64,000 nt of DNA from Deltaproteobacteria bacterium (GTDB lineage: Bacteria > SAR324 > JACQKK01): the NCBI GenBank assembly GCA_029858505.1, contig JAOUEW010000001.1, forward strand, positions 868,001-932,000. Reading direction: 5' to 3'. Position 1 is the first letter of the stretch. Each line of letters begins with the position of its first letter. The notes under the pieces are model-generated. The model was given only the letters and a program-made list of their open reading frames with translations, did no database searches and was not told the origin of the DNA. A program made the translations under genes and the position numbers. Below are positions 26,342 through 35,182 of the stretch, piece after piece.

Positions 26342-27301
26342 ATGGCCGAAAGCATACACCCGGTGCGGGGTAAAATTCCACCGGATAAAATCCTGGTGGT
26401 GGCGGGGCCCACCGCCAGCGGCAAAAGCCAGCTGGCCCTGACCCTGGCCCTGGAACTTGGGGGAGAGATCATCAATGCCGATGCCATGCAGGTGTATCGG
26501 GGGCTGGACATTGGCACGGCCAAGCCAGGGCCGGAGGACAGGGCCCGGGTGCCCCACCATCTGTTGGATGTGGCGGACCCCTGGGCACCCTACAACGCCA
26601 AACAATACGCGGAAGATGCCGGGGCGGTGTTGGGCCGGCTGCTGGCGGCGGGGCGCGTGCCGATTTTGTGCGGGGGCACGGGGTTGTATTTGAGCGCCTT
26701 GCTGGGGGGGTTGTCTCCGGTGCCCCCCACCGAGGATAGAGTGCGCCAAGCCGTGGCGGAGGAGATTGCCCGTCGGGGGCTGCCCTGGGCCTGGCAAGAA
26801 CTGGCCCGGCTGGACCCCCCCGCCGCCAACCGGCTGCACCCCAGCGATGCCCAACGCATTCACCGGGCCCTGGAAGTCATCCGGGCCACAGGGCAGCGGT
26901 TTAGCGAATTGCAGGCCTTGCCCCGCCAAGGGGGGCGGCCAGAACCGGTGCTATGGCTGGGGTTGGACTGGCCCCGGGCGGAACTCCACCGGCGAATCCA
27001 CGCCCGCACCCTGGCCATGCTGCGGGGGGGCTGGGTGGAGGAAACCCGCCGGGTGCTGGCCGCGGGGACCTCTCCCCAGGCCAAGTCTCTTCAGGCCATC
27101 GGTTATCGGCAGATTGTGGCCTGGCTGGCGGCGGGAGCGCCGGGGGACCCCATGGACTTGGCAGAATCCATCGCGTTGCGTACCCGCCAATACGCCAAGC
27201 GGCAGATGACTTGGTTTCGTGGGGTGGAAGGCTTTGCATGGGGGCCGCCCCAGGGGGAGAAAGACTTGTTGGAGACCGCCCGGCGGTTTGTGGAGGGGTA
27301 A
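26342..27301 (+). CDS. miaA: tRNA dimethylallyltransferase
   Basis: A 319-residue enzyme that adds a dimethylallyl group to N6 of A37 in tRNAs reading U-starting codons. The P-loop GPTASGKS is at 22-29. Further markers are INADAMQVYRGLDIGTAKP, the HHLLD motif and GGTGLYLSALL. The C-terminal region TRQYAKRQMTWFRG is the family signature for tRNA binding. Full length. Hfq and the mut genes that often follow miaA are not here; instead repeat copy 3 begins 2 bp after the stop. Confidence 0.97.
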   Translation: MAESIHPVRGKIPPDKILVVAGPTASGKSQLALTLALELGGEIINADAMQVYRGLDIGTAKPGPEDRARVPHHLLDVADPWAPYNAKQYAEDAGAVLGRLLAAGRVPILCGGTGLYLSALLGGLSPVPPTEDRVRQAVAEEIARRGLPWAWQELARLDPPAANRLHPSDAQRIHRALEVIRATGQRFSELQALPRQGGRPEPVLWLGLDWPRAELHRRIHARTLAMLRGGWVEETRRVLAAGTSPQAKSLQAIGYRQIVAWLAAGAPGDPMDLAESIALRTRQYAKRQMTWFRGVEGFAWGPPQGEKDLLETARRFVEG

Positions 27302-27302
27302 T

Positions 27303-27490
27303 GGCACCCCTCCCTGCGGCCTTGCAGGCGGCTGTCCCTCCCCATCGTGGAGGGACAATGCTCGAATCCTCCAGTTATTCTATTCATCCATTCGGATGAA
27401 TCAGCCGGACGGAAGCAAGCGCATCACTTTTCGGCTTCGAGTTGTTCCCAACAGCACTCCTCCCCAACGCCCGCAGGGCAGGGGTGCTGT
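27303..27490 (-). repeat. MITE-like palindromic repeat, copy 3
   Basis: The reverse complement reads GCTTCCGTCCGGCT, then ATCCGAATGGATGAATAG, then GGATTCGAGCATTGTCCC, GATGGGGAGGGACAGCC and GGGAGGGGTGCC, in the same order as copy 1. It fills the space between convergent miaA and the CPBP gene, ending 7 bp from the latter's stop. Confidence 0.75.
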
Positions 27491-27496
27491 ACAGCC

Positions 27497-28288
27497 TTAA
27501 CCCCCCAGCATGACCTGCAGGTCGTACAGGGCGTGGGTGCAGGCGGTTACCCCAAAACCCCGGTGCCAATACAGCACGGAGAACACCACCCCCGCCAGCA
27601 ACCGGAACCAGAACCCGTACCAATCAAACCGATAGGCCTCGGGCCCCAGGTAATGGGCCAGGGAGAAGGCCAGGGCCCCCAAACCCACGGCCAGGGCCAT
27701 GGCGGCCTTGCGGTGGGTCCAGCGGCTGAAGGCCCAGGCCAGCCCCCCCACGATCATCACCCGGAACACCAGTTCTTCAAACAGCCCCGCCCCCAAAGAC
27801 TGGCTGAGCAGCCGGGCCGTCATTCTAGCTTCCTCTCCCCCCAGGGGGCCTGCCAACCAAAGCCCAAGGGCTGGGGGCGCGACAGACACTGCCGCCAGCA
27901 CGGCACCCAGCCCCACCCCCAGGGCCAGGCTGTACATCCAGGCCTCCAGGGCCATGAACAGCCAGTATCGGGGGCGCACCGGGCGGCTGGCTGGATAGGT
28001 GAAGGGGATGGCGATCATCAACCCAAACAGCATGGCCAGAAAGGCTTGGTGGGCCGACAGCCCAAAGGCCTGCAGCAGGGCCCGCAGCCACACATCGCCC
28101 GCGTTACGCAGGTCTCCCTGGGCGGTTCCCCCATACAGCACCAGCCCTTCATATAGCACCAGCAGCGGCAGGCACAGGGTCAGGGAGTAAAAGGGGCGGC
28201 GGGTGGAGGCCAAATAGGCGCCAACCCCCCCTGGGCGGGAGGCACCGGACGATTCGGGTGCACTGGAGGATTGGGAGGGGGAGTTCAT
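27497..28288 (-). CDS. CPBP-family intramembrane metalloprotease
   Basis: A 263-residue multi-helix membrane protein. The CPBP (Abi/CAAX protease and bacteriocin-processing) motifs are visible: the first as FEELVFR (Glu-Glu and Arg of EExxxR) near residue 165, and the second as FSLAHYLG (FxxxH). A third His motif near the C-terminus (ACTHALYDL) completes the set. About eight hydrophobic segments are present. The family includes CAAX prenyl endopeptidase Rce1 homologues and immunity proteins; the substrate is unknown. It is divergent from rsmD. Confidence 0.85.
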   Translation of the reverse strand: MNSPSQSSSAPESSGASRPGGVGAYLASTRRPFYSLTLCLPLLVLYEGLVLYGGTAQGDLRNAGDVWLRALLQAFGLSAHQAFLAMLFGLMIAIPFTYPASRPVRPRYWLFMALEAWMYSLALGVGLGAVLAAVSVAPPALGLWLAGPLGGEEARMTARLLSQSLGAGLFEELVFRVMIVGGLAWAFSRWTHRKAAMALAVGLGALAFSLAHYLGPEAYRFDWYGFWFRLLAGVVFSVLYWHRGFGVTACTHALYDLQVMLGG

Positions 28289-28405
28289 GGCGGGTGGCGT
28301 GGGCCTAGCGGAAACGGGGTAACAACATGCATCATGGATTTAGGTATCATGGTTGGGCGGTGAGAAGCCAATTCGGCAGAACGAGAAACCAGGAAGGAGC
28401 CAGTC

Positions 28406-28969
28406 ATGCTGCGCGTTGTGGGGGGGCAATGGAAGGGCCGTCGGGTGCCGGTGCCCAAGGGGAGAAACACCCGCCCGGCCCTGGAGCGGGTGCGAGAGGC
28501 GGTGTTTAGCGCCTTGGAGCATCGGGGGTTGGTGGAGGGGCGGGAGGTGGTGGACTTGTACGCCGGGTCGGGTTCTTTGGGCATAGAGGCCCTGAGCCGG
28601 GGGGCCGCCCGGGCGGTGTTCGTGGAGTATGATGAACGCACCGCCCAGGCCTTGCGTAAAACCCTGGAGGGGTTGGAACCCGACCGGGAACGTTGGCGGG
28701 TAACGCGCGCCAAGGTGGAAACGTGGCTGGGTCAGGGGCCCTGGTCCCCTGGCCCCCTGTTGATTCTGATGGACCCCCCCTTTCCGTTATGGGATGGGGG
28801 GAAACTGGTGGCTGATTTGTTTGGCGAGCATGGGCTTCCGGCCGATGCCGTTTTGGTGTCGGAGCTTCCCAGCCGGGTAGAACCGGTGATTCCCCCCAAT
28901 CTTGAACTGTGGGAGTCAAAACGTTATGGTGACAGCAGGGTATTGTTTCTGTCTTCCAAAACTTCCTGA
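28406..28969 (+). CDS. rsmD: 16S rRNA (guanine-966 N2)-methyltransferase
   Basis: A 187-residue class I methyltransferase acting on 16S rRNA during 30S assembly. RVVGGQWKGRRVPVPKG opens the protein, then TRPALERVREAVF (RPT/ALxRVREAxF signature), the SAM-binding DLYAGSGSLGIEAL at 50-63 and the catalytic DPPF at 123-126. Length fits RsmD. No coaD follows, unlike in many genomes. GGAG upstream of the ATG supports the start. Confidence 0.93.
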   Translation: MLRVVGGQWKGRRVPVPKGRNTRPALERVREAVFSALEHRGLVEGREVVDLYAGSGSLGIEALSRGAARAVFVEYDERTAQALRKTLEGLEPDRERWRVTRAKVETWLGQGPWSPGPLLILMDPPFPLWDGGKLVADLFGEHGLPADAVLVSELPSRVEPVIPPNLELWESKRYGDSRVLFLSSKTS

Positions 28970-28993
28970 ACTCAAATTGTCCTTGGAGAACTC

Positions 28994-29737
28994 GTGAACC
29001 GGACGGTGTGGCTGGTGTTTCTCTGGGGGGTTGCGTTTGCCGGGTCGGCGTTTGGCCAGGACCTGGGCACCGTGATTTTGCAAAAAAACTCCTATGCCTA
29101 TTTAGAAGGCCCTGAAGCGGGCAATCGTTTTCTGGTGAAAAAGGGCCAGGTGTTGGCCGTGGTGGCCTCCGATACCTTTCAGGGGGACCTATGGCTGAGA
29201 GTGAAGGACCCCTCCCAAACCACCCGGATCACGGGGGAAGGTTGGACGCCCATGCTTCCCCAAGAAATTCAGGAGAAGGGCGATCAACCGGTGATGGTGT
29301 TTGAAGCCCCCGTGGAGGACAGGAAGAAACTCAGCGCGGCCCGCTGGATGCCCGCCGCCCATCTGCGCCCCCAAGCGGAAACCCGTTCCAGCGAAGTGTA
29401 CCCGCTGATTACCTGGCAAAAAGTGTCTTACCGCACCCGTGTACCCTCTGAGGGGTGGATTCGAGGGAACACGGGCATATACCGCCCGGCCATGGCCCCG
29501 GCTCACCTGGAAAAAACGCAGAAAGAAATGAACTCCGCCGGCATTCCGAAAACGGACCAAATCCGGTTGTTGAGCGGAGTGGTCCAACCGGGAGACGACC
29601 CCCAGCGGGTGCGGTGGGCCTTGGGGGAACCCACCGGGATGGAAAACGATGCCTCCTCTTCGCTGCGGGCCGTGTGGACCTATCCCGGTGTGATGTTGGA
29701 ATTTGAAAACAACCTATTGAAAACCATCCGCCGTTGA
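28994..29737 (+). CDS. secreted SH3-like protein of unknown function
   Basis: A 247-residue protein starting at GTG with TTGGAGA 8 bases upstream. Residues 1-21 are a signal peptide (FGQ cleavage region). The next 150 residues are beta-rich and could hold bacterial SH3-like repeats (for example VKKGQVLAVVASDTFQGDLWLRV). The C-terminal 50 residues (GVVQPGDDPQRVRWALGEPTG...MLEFENNLLKTIRR) look like a BamE/SmpA-type small domain, which is my best guess for that end. It is followed after 37 bp by a TPR gene and then an RDD gene on the same strand, a probable operon. No function is assigned. Confidence 0.7.
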   Translation: MNRTVWLVFLWGVAFAGSAFGQDLGTVILQKNSYAYLEGPEAGNRFLVKKGQVLAVVASDTFQGDLWLRVKDPSQTTRITGEGWTPMLPQEIQEKGDQPVMVFEAPVEDRKKLSAARWMPAAHLRPQAETRSSEVYPLITWQKVSYRTRVPSEGWIRGNTGIYRPAMAPAHLEKTQKEMNSAGIPKTDQIRLLSGVVQPGDDPQRVRWALGEPTGMENDASSSLRAVWTYPGVMLEFENNLLKTIRR

Positions 29738-29774
29738 CCCCGAATTCAACCCTAGCCCCTTGGAGAATTCCCTC

Positions 29775-30653
29775 ATGACCTTTTCCACCGCCCAACTACT
29801 GCTGGACATGATCCGCCATGGGAACAGCATCGAAGGGATCCGCGGTTTCAAGGATCAGCCCATGACGGACCCCCTGGTTTTGGTGAACCAGATTTTGTAC
29901 GGGGCCCCCACCGGAACGAACCCCACCATCTCCGCCGAGAAAGACCGGCACATGGCCATGCTGTCTTCGGCCAAGGGGCAGGAAAAAACCGTGCTGTTGT
30001 ATAACCTGGGGTGCTTCTCGTTGTTTCTGGACGACGTGCGGGAGGCCCGGCAGTTTTTTACCCAGGCCCTGGCCTTGGAACCCTCGCTGATCGAGGCCCG
30101 CCATAACCTGGCCTATGCCCACGAGTTGATGGCCGAACCGGTGGAAGCCATTCGGCTGTACGAAGAAGTTTTGGCGGCGGACCCTAACTTTCAACTGAGC
30201 CGGATGAACCTTTGCTTGTTGGAAATTCAAGAAGGCAACCGGGAGCAAGGGTTGGCGGAACTGCGGAGGATGGCGGTGGAGTTCCCCGAAAACAAGGGGT
30301 TGGTTTATCACCTGGGAACGGCCCTGCTTACACCCCCCAACAAAGCCCAGGCCGAAGAAACCCTGAAATTGATTGAGCGCCTGCCCGGCTGGCAGGATTA
30401 CCCAGAGTTCGCCCGGATGCGGGCGGCGGCCTTGATTTTCGCGGAACGCGCTCCAGAAGCCATGGAAACGCTGAACAACATGATTGATCAAAACCCAGAC
30501 GACGTGTTTGCCCTGGCCGGGCTGATTCGGGCCAAGGCCCAAACGGGGGCCTTTGAGGGATTGGCCGTGCTGGCCCAGCGGATGGATGAATTGAGCCCCA
30601 ACCATGGGGCCGATGGGTTGTTGAATGTGCTGGAGGAGAAAGGAATTCGTTAA
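29775..30653 (+). CDS. TPR-repeat protein
   Basis: A 292-residue soluble protein with a TPR solenoid in its middle (about 70-270). The clearest units are NLGCFSLFLDDVREARQFFTQALALEPS and NLAYAHELMAEPVEAIRLYEEVLAADPN, and more degenerate units follow. No signal peptide is seen. The ATG at 29775 is chosen with GGAG 10 bases upstream; a TTG at 29760 is the alternative. Its stop overlaps the next gene's ATG (TAATG), so it is translated together with the RDD membrane protein and probably scaffolds it or a partner. Confidence 0.8.
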   Translation: MTFSTAQLLLDMIRHGNSIEGIRGFKDQPMTDPLVLVNQILYGAPTGTNPTISAEKDRHMAMLSSAKGQEKTVLLYNLGCFSLFLDDVREARQFFTQALALEPSLIEARHNLAYAHELMAEPVEAIRLYEEVLAADPNFQLSRMNLCLLEIQEGNREQGLAELRRMAVEFPENKGLVYHLGTALLTPPNKAQAEETLKLIERLPGWQDYPEFARMRAAALIFAERAPEAMETLNNMIDQNPDDVFALAGLIRAKAQTGAFEGLAVLAQRMDELSPNHGADGLLNVLEEKGIR

Positions 30654-31516
30654 TGGGGGAGCATACCCAACCCGTGGCAGAACCCGGAGACCCAGCTCCG
30701 TTGTCTTTGGCTCAGCACCATCTGCGGCTGCTGGCCCTGGTGCTGGATTACATCGCGGCGTTGCTGGCGGTGAAATTCTTTTTGATCGCGGTGACCGGTA
30801 ATCATTGGGACCTGGCCCTGGCCGATGGCGGCCAGGATTGGACCCTGGCCCAGACCATGGGGGCAACCCTGGGGCTGCTGGCCCTGCGGGATGTGTGGGG
30901 GGGAAAAAGCCTGGGCAAACGCCTGACTGGCATTGCCGTGGTGCGGGCCCGCCAACCCGGCCGGGGGCCAGCCCCCTGGTCGGCCGTGGTGCGGGGGGTG
31001 GCCTTGGCGCTGTTCCCCGTAGAAGCCGTGCTGGTGTTTGCCGATCCTTACTGCCGCCGGGTGGGGGACCATCTGGCCGGAACGGTGGTGATCCAAAATC
31101 CCCACGCGCCTTCTTTAGCCCGGCGGTTGTTGTTGCTGTCTAGTTTGTTCCTGCTGATTGGTCTGCTGGCCCTCACCTTTCCCCGCTGGTATTACACCCG
31201 CTCGGCGGCCTATCAAACCGCCCTGGCGGCGCTGCAAGCCCGCCCCCTGGAGCCCGTGGTGGGGGCCGACCCCGATGTGGAGCGGTTTACGTTCGATATG
31301 ACGCCGGAGGGAGACAGCTACCGGGCGGTGGTGGTGTTTGAATTGAAAGGAGACGGGGGCGAGGGCAGCGCAAAGGTAGAGATGCGGCTCGACAAACTTC
31401 GCAAGCAGTGGGATGTGACCGGGCTTTCGCTGGAGAAAATTTCCAAAGAAGAGAAAGAAAAGAAAGACCGGGACAGCAAACGCATTCTCCCCGCCCCCGC
31501 AGAACCTCCGCGATAA
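30653..31516 (+). CDS. RDD-family membrane protein
   Basis: A 287-residue protein. The RDD domain is at about 20-145, with LRLLALVLDYIAALLAVKF at its start, GKSLGKRLTGIAVVRA, and the closing RRVGDHLAGTVVI. A further hydrophobic helix (about 160-182) is followed by a periplasmic or cytoplasmic beta-rich tail (about 195-260) and a final charged, Lys/Glu-rich stretch. RDD proteins are poorly characterised; some act as Na+(Li+)/H+ antiporters or as transport-linked factors. It shares one base with the preceding TPR gene. Confidence 0.82.
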   Translation: MGEHTQPVAEPGDPAPLSLAQHHLRLLALVLDYIAALLAVKFFLIAVTGNHWDLALADGGQDWTLAQTMGATLGLLALRDVWGGKSLGKRLTGIAVVRARQPGRGPAPWSAVVRGVALALFPVEAVLVFADPYCRRVGDHLAGTVVIQNPHAPSLARRLLLLSSLFLLIGLLALTFPRWYYTRSAAYQTALAALQARPLEPVVGADPDVERFTFDMTPEGDSYRAVVVFELKGDGGEGSAKVEMRLDKLRKQWDVTGLSLEKISKEEKEKKDRDSKRILPAPAEPPR

Positions 31517-31555
31517 ATATATTTCTTTTCACGGCGAAAGTGTTGGGAGCTGTGT

Positions 31556-31772
31556 TTGCTTCCTTCCAGCCTCCTTATCCGAACGGATGAATAGGATCAC
31601 CGATGGATTCGAGTATTGCCCCTGATGGGGAGGGGTCCATTCTCCTCTTGATGAGACCTCACCCCCCGCCCCCTCTCCCGAAGAGAGGGGGAGTTCAAGT
31701 ACGCTGGGGCGTTGCTTCACTTTCAGCTTCCTCATCCGAACGGATGAATTGGATCACCGATGGATTCGAGTG
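31556..31772. repeat. MITE-like repeat, copy 4 (doubled core)
   Basis: Two copies of the core, at about 31558-31637 and 31713-31772, share ATCCGAACGGATGAAT and GGATCACCGATGGATTCGAG exactly or nearly so. Between them lies a separate hairpin, CCCCTCTC...GAGAGGGG at about 31670-31692. The arrangement suggests one element inserted into or recombined with another. It fills the 261 bp gap (31517-31777) between the RDD gene and dxs, where no ORF is supported. Confidence 0.7.
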
Positions 31773-31777
31773 ATGGA

Positions 31778-33841
31778 TTATCCCGTGGCCTGTTGGCTGC
31801 CCCGGCCGCCTTGCTTCTGGGCGTTGTTGGCCAGCTCACGGGCGGCTTGCAGAATGGACGGCAGGTCCAGCCCGCAGGCGGCCAGTTGGCTGCCATGGCT
31901 GCCGAACGGAATGAAGCGGTCGGGGATGGCCAGCAGCCGGGCCGGGCGCTGCAAACCGGCCTCGGCCAGCAGGGCCAGCACGCCTTCTCCCAATCCGCCG
32001 GGCGCACAGTTTTCCTCCAGGGTCATCACGGCCTGGGCCCGGGCGGCCTGGGCCAAAATCAGGTCGGCATCCAGGGGTTTCACAAACCGGGCATTCACCA
32101 CGTTGCACAAAATACCTTCGGCCCGCAGTAAACTGGCTGCCCTGAGCGCCGGGGCGGTCATGGAGCCGATGGCGATGAGCACCAGCTGGGGGTGGGGGTG
32201 GTTCACCAGCACTTCGGCTTCTCCCAGGGGAATGGGCGTCAGTTCCTCCGGTGTCCAGTTCATGGCGGGGGTTTCTCCGCGGGGATAGCGGATGGCCATG
32301 GGGCCGTCTTGGTGCCCGTGGGCGGTCAAGAGCATCCGGCGAAATTCCAGTTCGTCCTTGGGGGCCATGTGCGCAAACCCCGGAATCAATCGAATGTAGC
32401 TAAGGTCGTAGGCCCCGTGGTGGGTGGGGCCGTCGCCCCCCACCAAGCCTCCCCGGTCCATCATCACCCGCACCGGCAGCCGCTGCAGGGCAATGTCGTG
32501 GATCAACTGGTCGAAGGCCCGCTGGGTGAAGGTGGAATACACCGCCACGAAGGGCTTTAACCCCCCCGCGGCCATTCCCGCCGCCGAGCAGTAGGCGTTG
32601 GCCTCGGCAATGCCCACGTCCATCACACGCCGGGGGTAGCGCTCTCGCAGCGGGGCCAGCCCAGTGCTGGAACACATGGCGGCGGTGAGGGCCACCACGG
32701 TGGGGTCCTGGGCCATCAGCTGGGCCATGCCTTCGCTGAACACCCGGGTCCAGCTTTTCATGGGCACCTGGACCCCTGGTTCGCCTGGATGGTTTGGATG
32801 ATCTGGCGGGGGAGCGGTTTCGGGCACGGCGTGGGCCGCCAGGGAATTCTCCACCTGTGGCCCCAGCCCTTTTCCCTTCACGGTGAGGACGTGCAGCAGC
32901 ACCGGCCCCCTCAGCTGCTTCACCAGCCCCGTTACCCGCAGCAACTCGTGCAGGTCGTGGCCGTTCACCGGGCCAATGTAATTGAACCCCAGCGATTCAA
33001 AGAACGCCGCCTGGGGGCTGGCGTAGTCTTTCACGCTGCGCTCCATCAGTTTTAGCCATTGCAGGATGCGCCGCCCAAAGGGCACCCGCCCTGACACCCG
33101 TTTAACTTCCCGCCGCAGGGCGTTGTAGGAGTCGGAGGAGGTAATGCGTGACACGGTGCGGCTGATGGCCCCCACGTTTTGGTCAATGCTCATGCCGTTG
33201 TCGTTCAGCACCACCAGCAGGTTTAAGTCCAGGTGCCCGGCCATGTTCAGGGCCTCATAGGCCAAGCCCCCGGTCATGGCCCCATCGCCAATCACGGCCA
33301 TCACGTGGCGGTGGGGAGTGTTGGGCGCGGGGGCCGAAGGCATTGCGGTAGCAGACAGGGCCGCCGAAGTCAGGGACTCGGGAGAACTGGGCGTTAGGTG
33401 CTGGTTCAGGTTCTGGGGAAAGCCGTGGGTCAGGTCACGGGCCAGGGCCAGCCCCAGGGCTGCCGAAATGGAGGTAGACGCATGCCCCGCGCCGATGTGG
33501 TCGTAGGGGCTTTCTTCCCGGTCGAGAAACTTGGACAGCCCCCCCCACTGGCCATATTGGGGGAACCGCCCGGCCCGGCCCGTGAGCAGCTTGTGGGTGT
33601 GAGCTTGGTGGCCCACGTCCCACACAATGGCGTCTTGAGAAAAGTTGAAATGGTGGAACAGAGCGATGGTGAGTTCAACCACCCCCAGGGCCGCCCCCAG
33701 GTGGCCCCCGGTCCGCCCGATGGACTCAATCAAAAAGGCTCGGCATTCCTCGGCCAGCCCCGCCAACTGCTCGGCGGGCATGGCGTGGAGCGCCTCTGGA
33801 GATTCCAGGGCGGTTAGAATCGGGTATTTGGTTGAATCCAT
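31778..33841 (-). CDS. dxs: 1-deoxy-D-xylulose-5-phosphate synthase
   Basis: A 687-residue thiamine-diphosphate enzyme that joins pyruvate and glyceraldehyde 3-phosphate at the start of the MEP isoprenoid pathway. Markers are GRTGGHLGAALGVVELTIALH-like text near residue 43, YDHIGAGHASTSISAALG, the ThDP motif GDGAMTGG (185-192) ending in NDNGMSID, and the transketolase pyrimidine-binding domain (VGIAEANAYCSAAGMA). It is about 60 residues longer than usual: a Ser/Pro/Ala-rich insertion lies at about 139-178, just before GDGAMTGG, and a Pro/His linker lies near 340. Divergent from dapD. Functional unless the insertion disturbs the cofactor site. Confidence 0.95.
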   Translation of the reverse strand: MDSTKYPILTALESPEALHAMPAEQLAGLAEECRAFLIESIGRTGGHLGAALGVVELTIALFHHFNFSQDAIVWDVGHQAHTHKLLTGRAGRFPQYGQWGGLSKFLDREESPYDHIGAGHASTSISAALGLALARDLTHGFPQNLNQHLTPSSPESLTSAALSATAMPSAPAPNTPHRHVMAVIGDGAMTGGLAYEALNMAGHLDLNLLVVLNDNGMSIDQNVGAISRTVSRITSSDSYNALRREVKRVSGRVPFGRRILQWLKLMERSVKDYASPQAAFFESLGFNYIGPVNGHDLHELLRVTGLVKQLRGPVLLHVLTVKGKGLGPQVENSLAAHAVPETAPPPDHPNHPGEPGVQVPMKSWTRVFSEGMAQLMAQDPTVVALTAAMCSSTGLAPLRERYPRRVMDVGIAEANAYCSAAGMAAGGLKPFVAVYSTFTQRAFDQLIHDIALQRLPVRVMMDRGGLVGGDGPTHHGAYDLSYIRLIPGFAHMAPKDELEFRRMLLTAHGHQDGPMAIRYPRGETPAMNWTPEELTPIPLGEAEVLVNHPHPQLVLIAIGSMTAPALRAASLLRAEGILCNVVNARFVKPLDADLILAQAARAQAVMTLEENCAPGGLGEGVLALLAEAGLQRPARLLAIPDRFIPFGSHGSQLAACGLDLPSILQAARELANNAQKQGGRGSQQATG

Positions 33842-33992
33842 GGAAAAACTTTAGACCCAAACGCCCCACGACGCAAGACAGGCCCGGATAGGACCCCACC
33901 GTGCCAGGGCTGGAACAAAACATGGGTCTGGGGTATAAAGGGATTCCAAAACGTTCACCCTTCTCTTAAACACTTTTGATAGGTTGCCCCCC

Positions 33993-35102
33993 ATGAGCCG
34001 CGATGCCGTGTTGAACAAATTTGAACCCACTGGAAACTTGGTGCTGGTGCGCGTGTTGGACGCCAAGGGCGACCTGCGGGCGGTGCTGCCCAACCTGGCC
34101 CCCCACCAAGATGCCCTGCGGGTGTTCCATGGCTCGGCAGATCGAGACAACAAGATCGGGAAAGCTGAAGCCCAGAAGGCCTTAGACGCCCTGGCGGCCA
34201 TGAACAACGATGGGGGGCCGGTGCGCGCCCTGCTGGAATCTGCCCCCCAGGATGGGCCCTACTCCCTGTGGGTGGTGGCTTCTCCGGTGGAGGATTTGCT
34301 GTCGAAGATGTCGGTGCGGGGGGGAACCCTGGCGGAGTGTGAGGCCTTTGTGGAACTGCTGGACAAGGGCGAGGTGCGGGCCGCGGAAAAAGTGGCGGGC
34401 TTGTGGCAGCCCCAGCCCTATGTGATCGACGGCATTTTGAATTTCTTCAAGGTGCGGGAGAACAGCCAACTGGAGCCTGGATACTGGGACAAAATTCCCC
34501 TGAAGACCGCCGGATGGAGCGAGGCCCACTTTCAGGCCTCTGGGGTGCGCTTTGCCCCTGGATGCAAGGTTCGGGTGGGGGCCCATATTGGCCCCGGCAC
34601 GGTGATTATGAACCAAGCCTTCGTGAACATTGGGGCCTACATCGCGGGCCAGGGGGTAATGATTGACGGCGCCTCCCGGGTGGCCTCCGCCGCCCAGATT
34701 GGCAAGAACGTGAAGTTCGGCGCGGGGTCTGGCATCGAGGGCATTCTAGAGCCCGCCGGGCGGCTGCCTTCCATCGTGGAAGACCACGTGAAGGTGGGGG
34801 CCATGTGCGAAATTTCCGGCATCGTGGGCGAGGGGTCCGTCATCGCCAGCGGGGTCATCATGGCTTCGGGGAAGAAAATTTTCGATGAAGCCACCGGCGA
34901 ACTGGTGCCGCCTTTGGAAATTACGGTGGGAGACAAAATTTTTCAGGTGCCGGTGATTCCCCCCTACCGGTTGGTGGTGGGGGGCTCGCTGCTGGCCAAG
35001 GGCGGTCGCCACGCCACCGATGCCATTATCCTTAAACCTGGGGACCTGCGAGAAAAAGACACGCTTAAGCACTTTGAGAAGCAGGGAATTTTGTATTCGT
35101 AG
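33993..35102 (+). CDS. dapD: tetrahydrodipicolinate N-succinyltransferase
   Basis: A 369-residue acyltransferase of the succinylase lysine / meso-diaminopimelate pathway. The C-terminal half is a left-handed beta-helix made of hexapeptide repeats (VRVGAHIGPGTVIMNQAFVN, VASAAQIGKNVKFGAGSGI, EDHVKVGAMCEISGIVGEGS, VIASGVIMASG). The N-terminal 150 residues are the longer regulatory or trimerising domain seen in the large DapD form rather than the 274-residue enterobacterial one. The ATG at 33993 is preferred over a TTG at 33984. No other dap genes are adjacent. It ends in a perfect hairpin shared with convergent secA. Confidence 0.9.
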   Translation: MSRDAVLNKFEPTGNLVLVRVLDAKGDLRAVLPNLAPHQDALRVFHGSADRDNKIGKAEAQKALDALAAMNNDGGPVRALLESAPQDGPYSLWVVASPVEDLLSKMSVRGGTLAECEAFVELLDKGEVRAAEKVAGLWQPQPYVIDGILNFFKVRENSQLEPGYWDKIPLKTAGWSEAHFQASGVRFAPGCKVRVGAHIGPGTVIMNQAFVNIGAYIAGQGVMIDGASRVASAAQIGKNVKFGAGSGIEGILEPAGRLPSIVEDHVKVGAMCEISGIVGEGSVIASGVIMASGKKIFDEATGELVPPLEITVGDKIFQVPVIPPYRLVVGGSLLAKGGRHATDAIILKPGDLREKDTLKHFEKQGILYS

Positions 35103-35127
35103 GAAAAGTTTTTTGGAGGTAAGGGAA

Positions 35128-35146
35128 TGGGGGGCGAAGCCCCCCA
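35128..35146. terminator. hairpin between dapD and secA
   Basis: TGGGGGGC-GAA-GCCCCCCA is a perfect 8 bp stem with a three-base loop in the 80 bp gap between convergent genes. Neither side has a full T-run, but the position and stability make it the likely shared transcript end. Confidence 0.55.
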
Positions 35147-35182
35147 CTCATCACAACAAAGCATCTCTCGTTCATCCTGCGT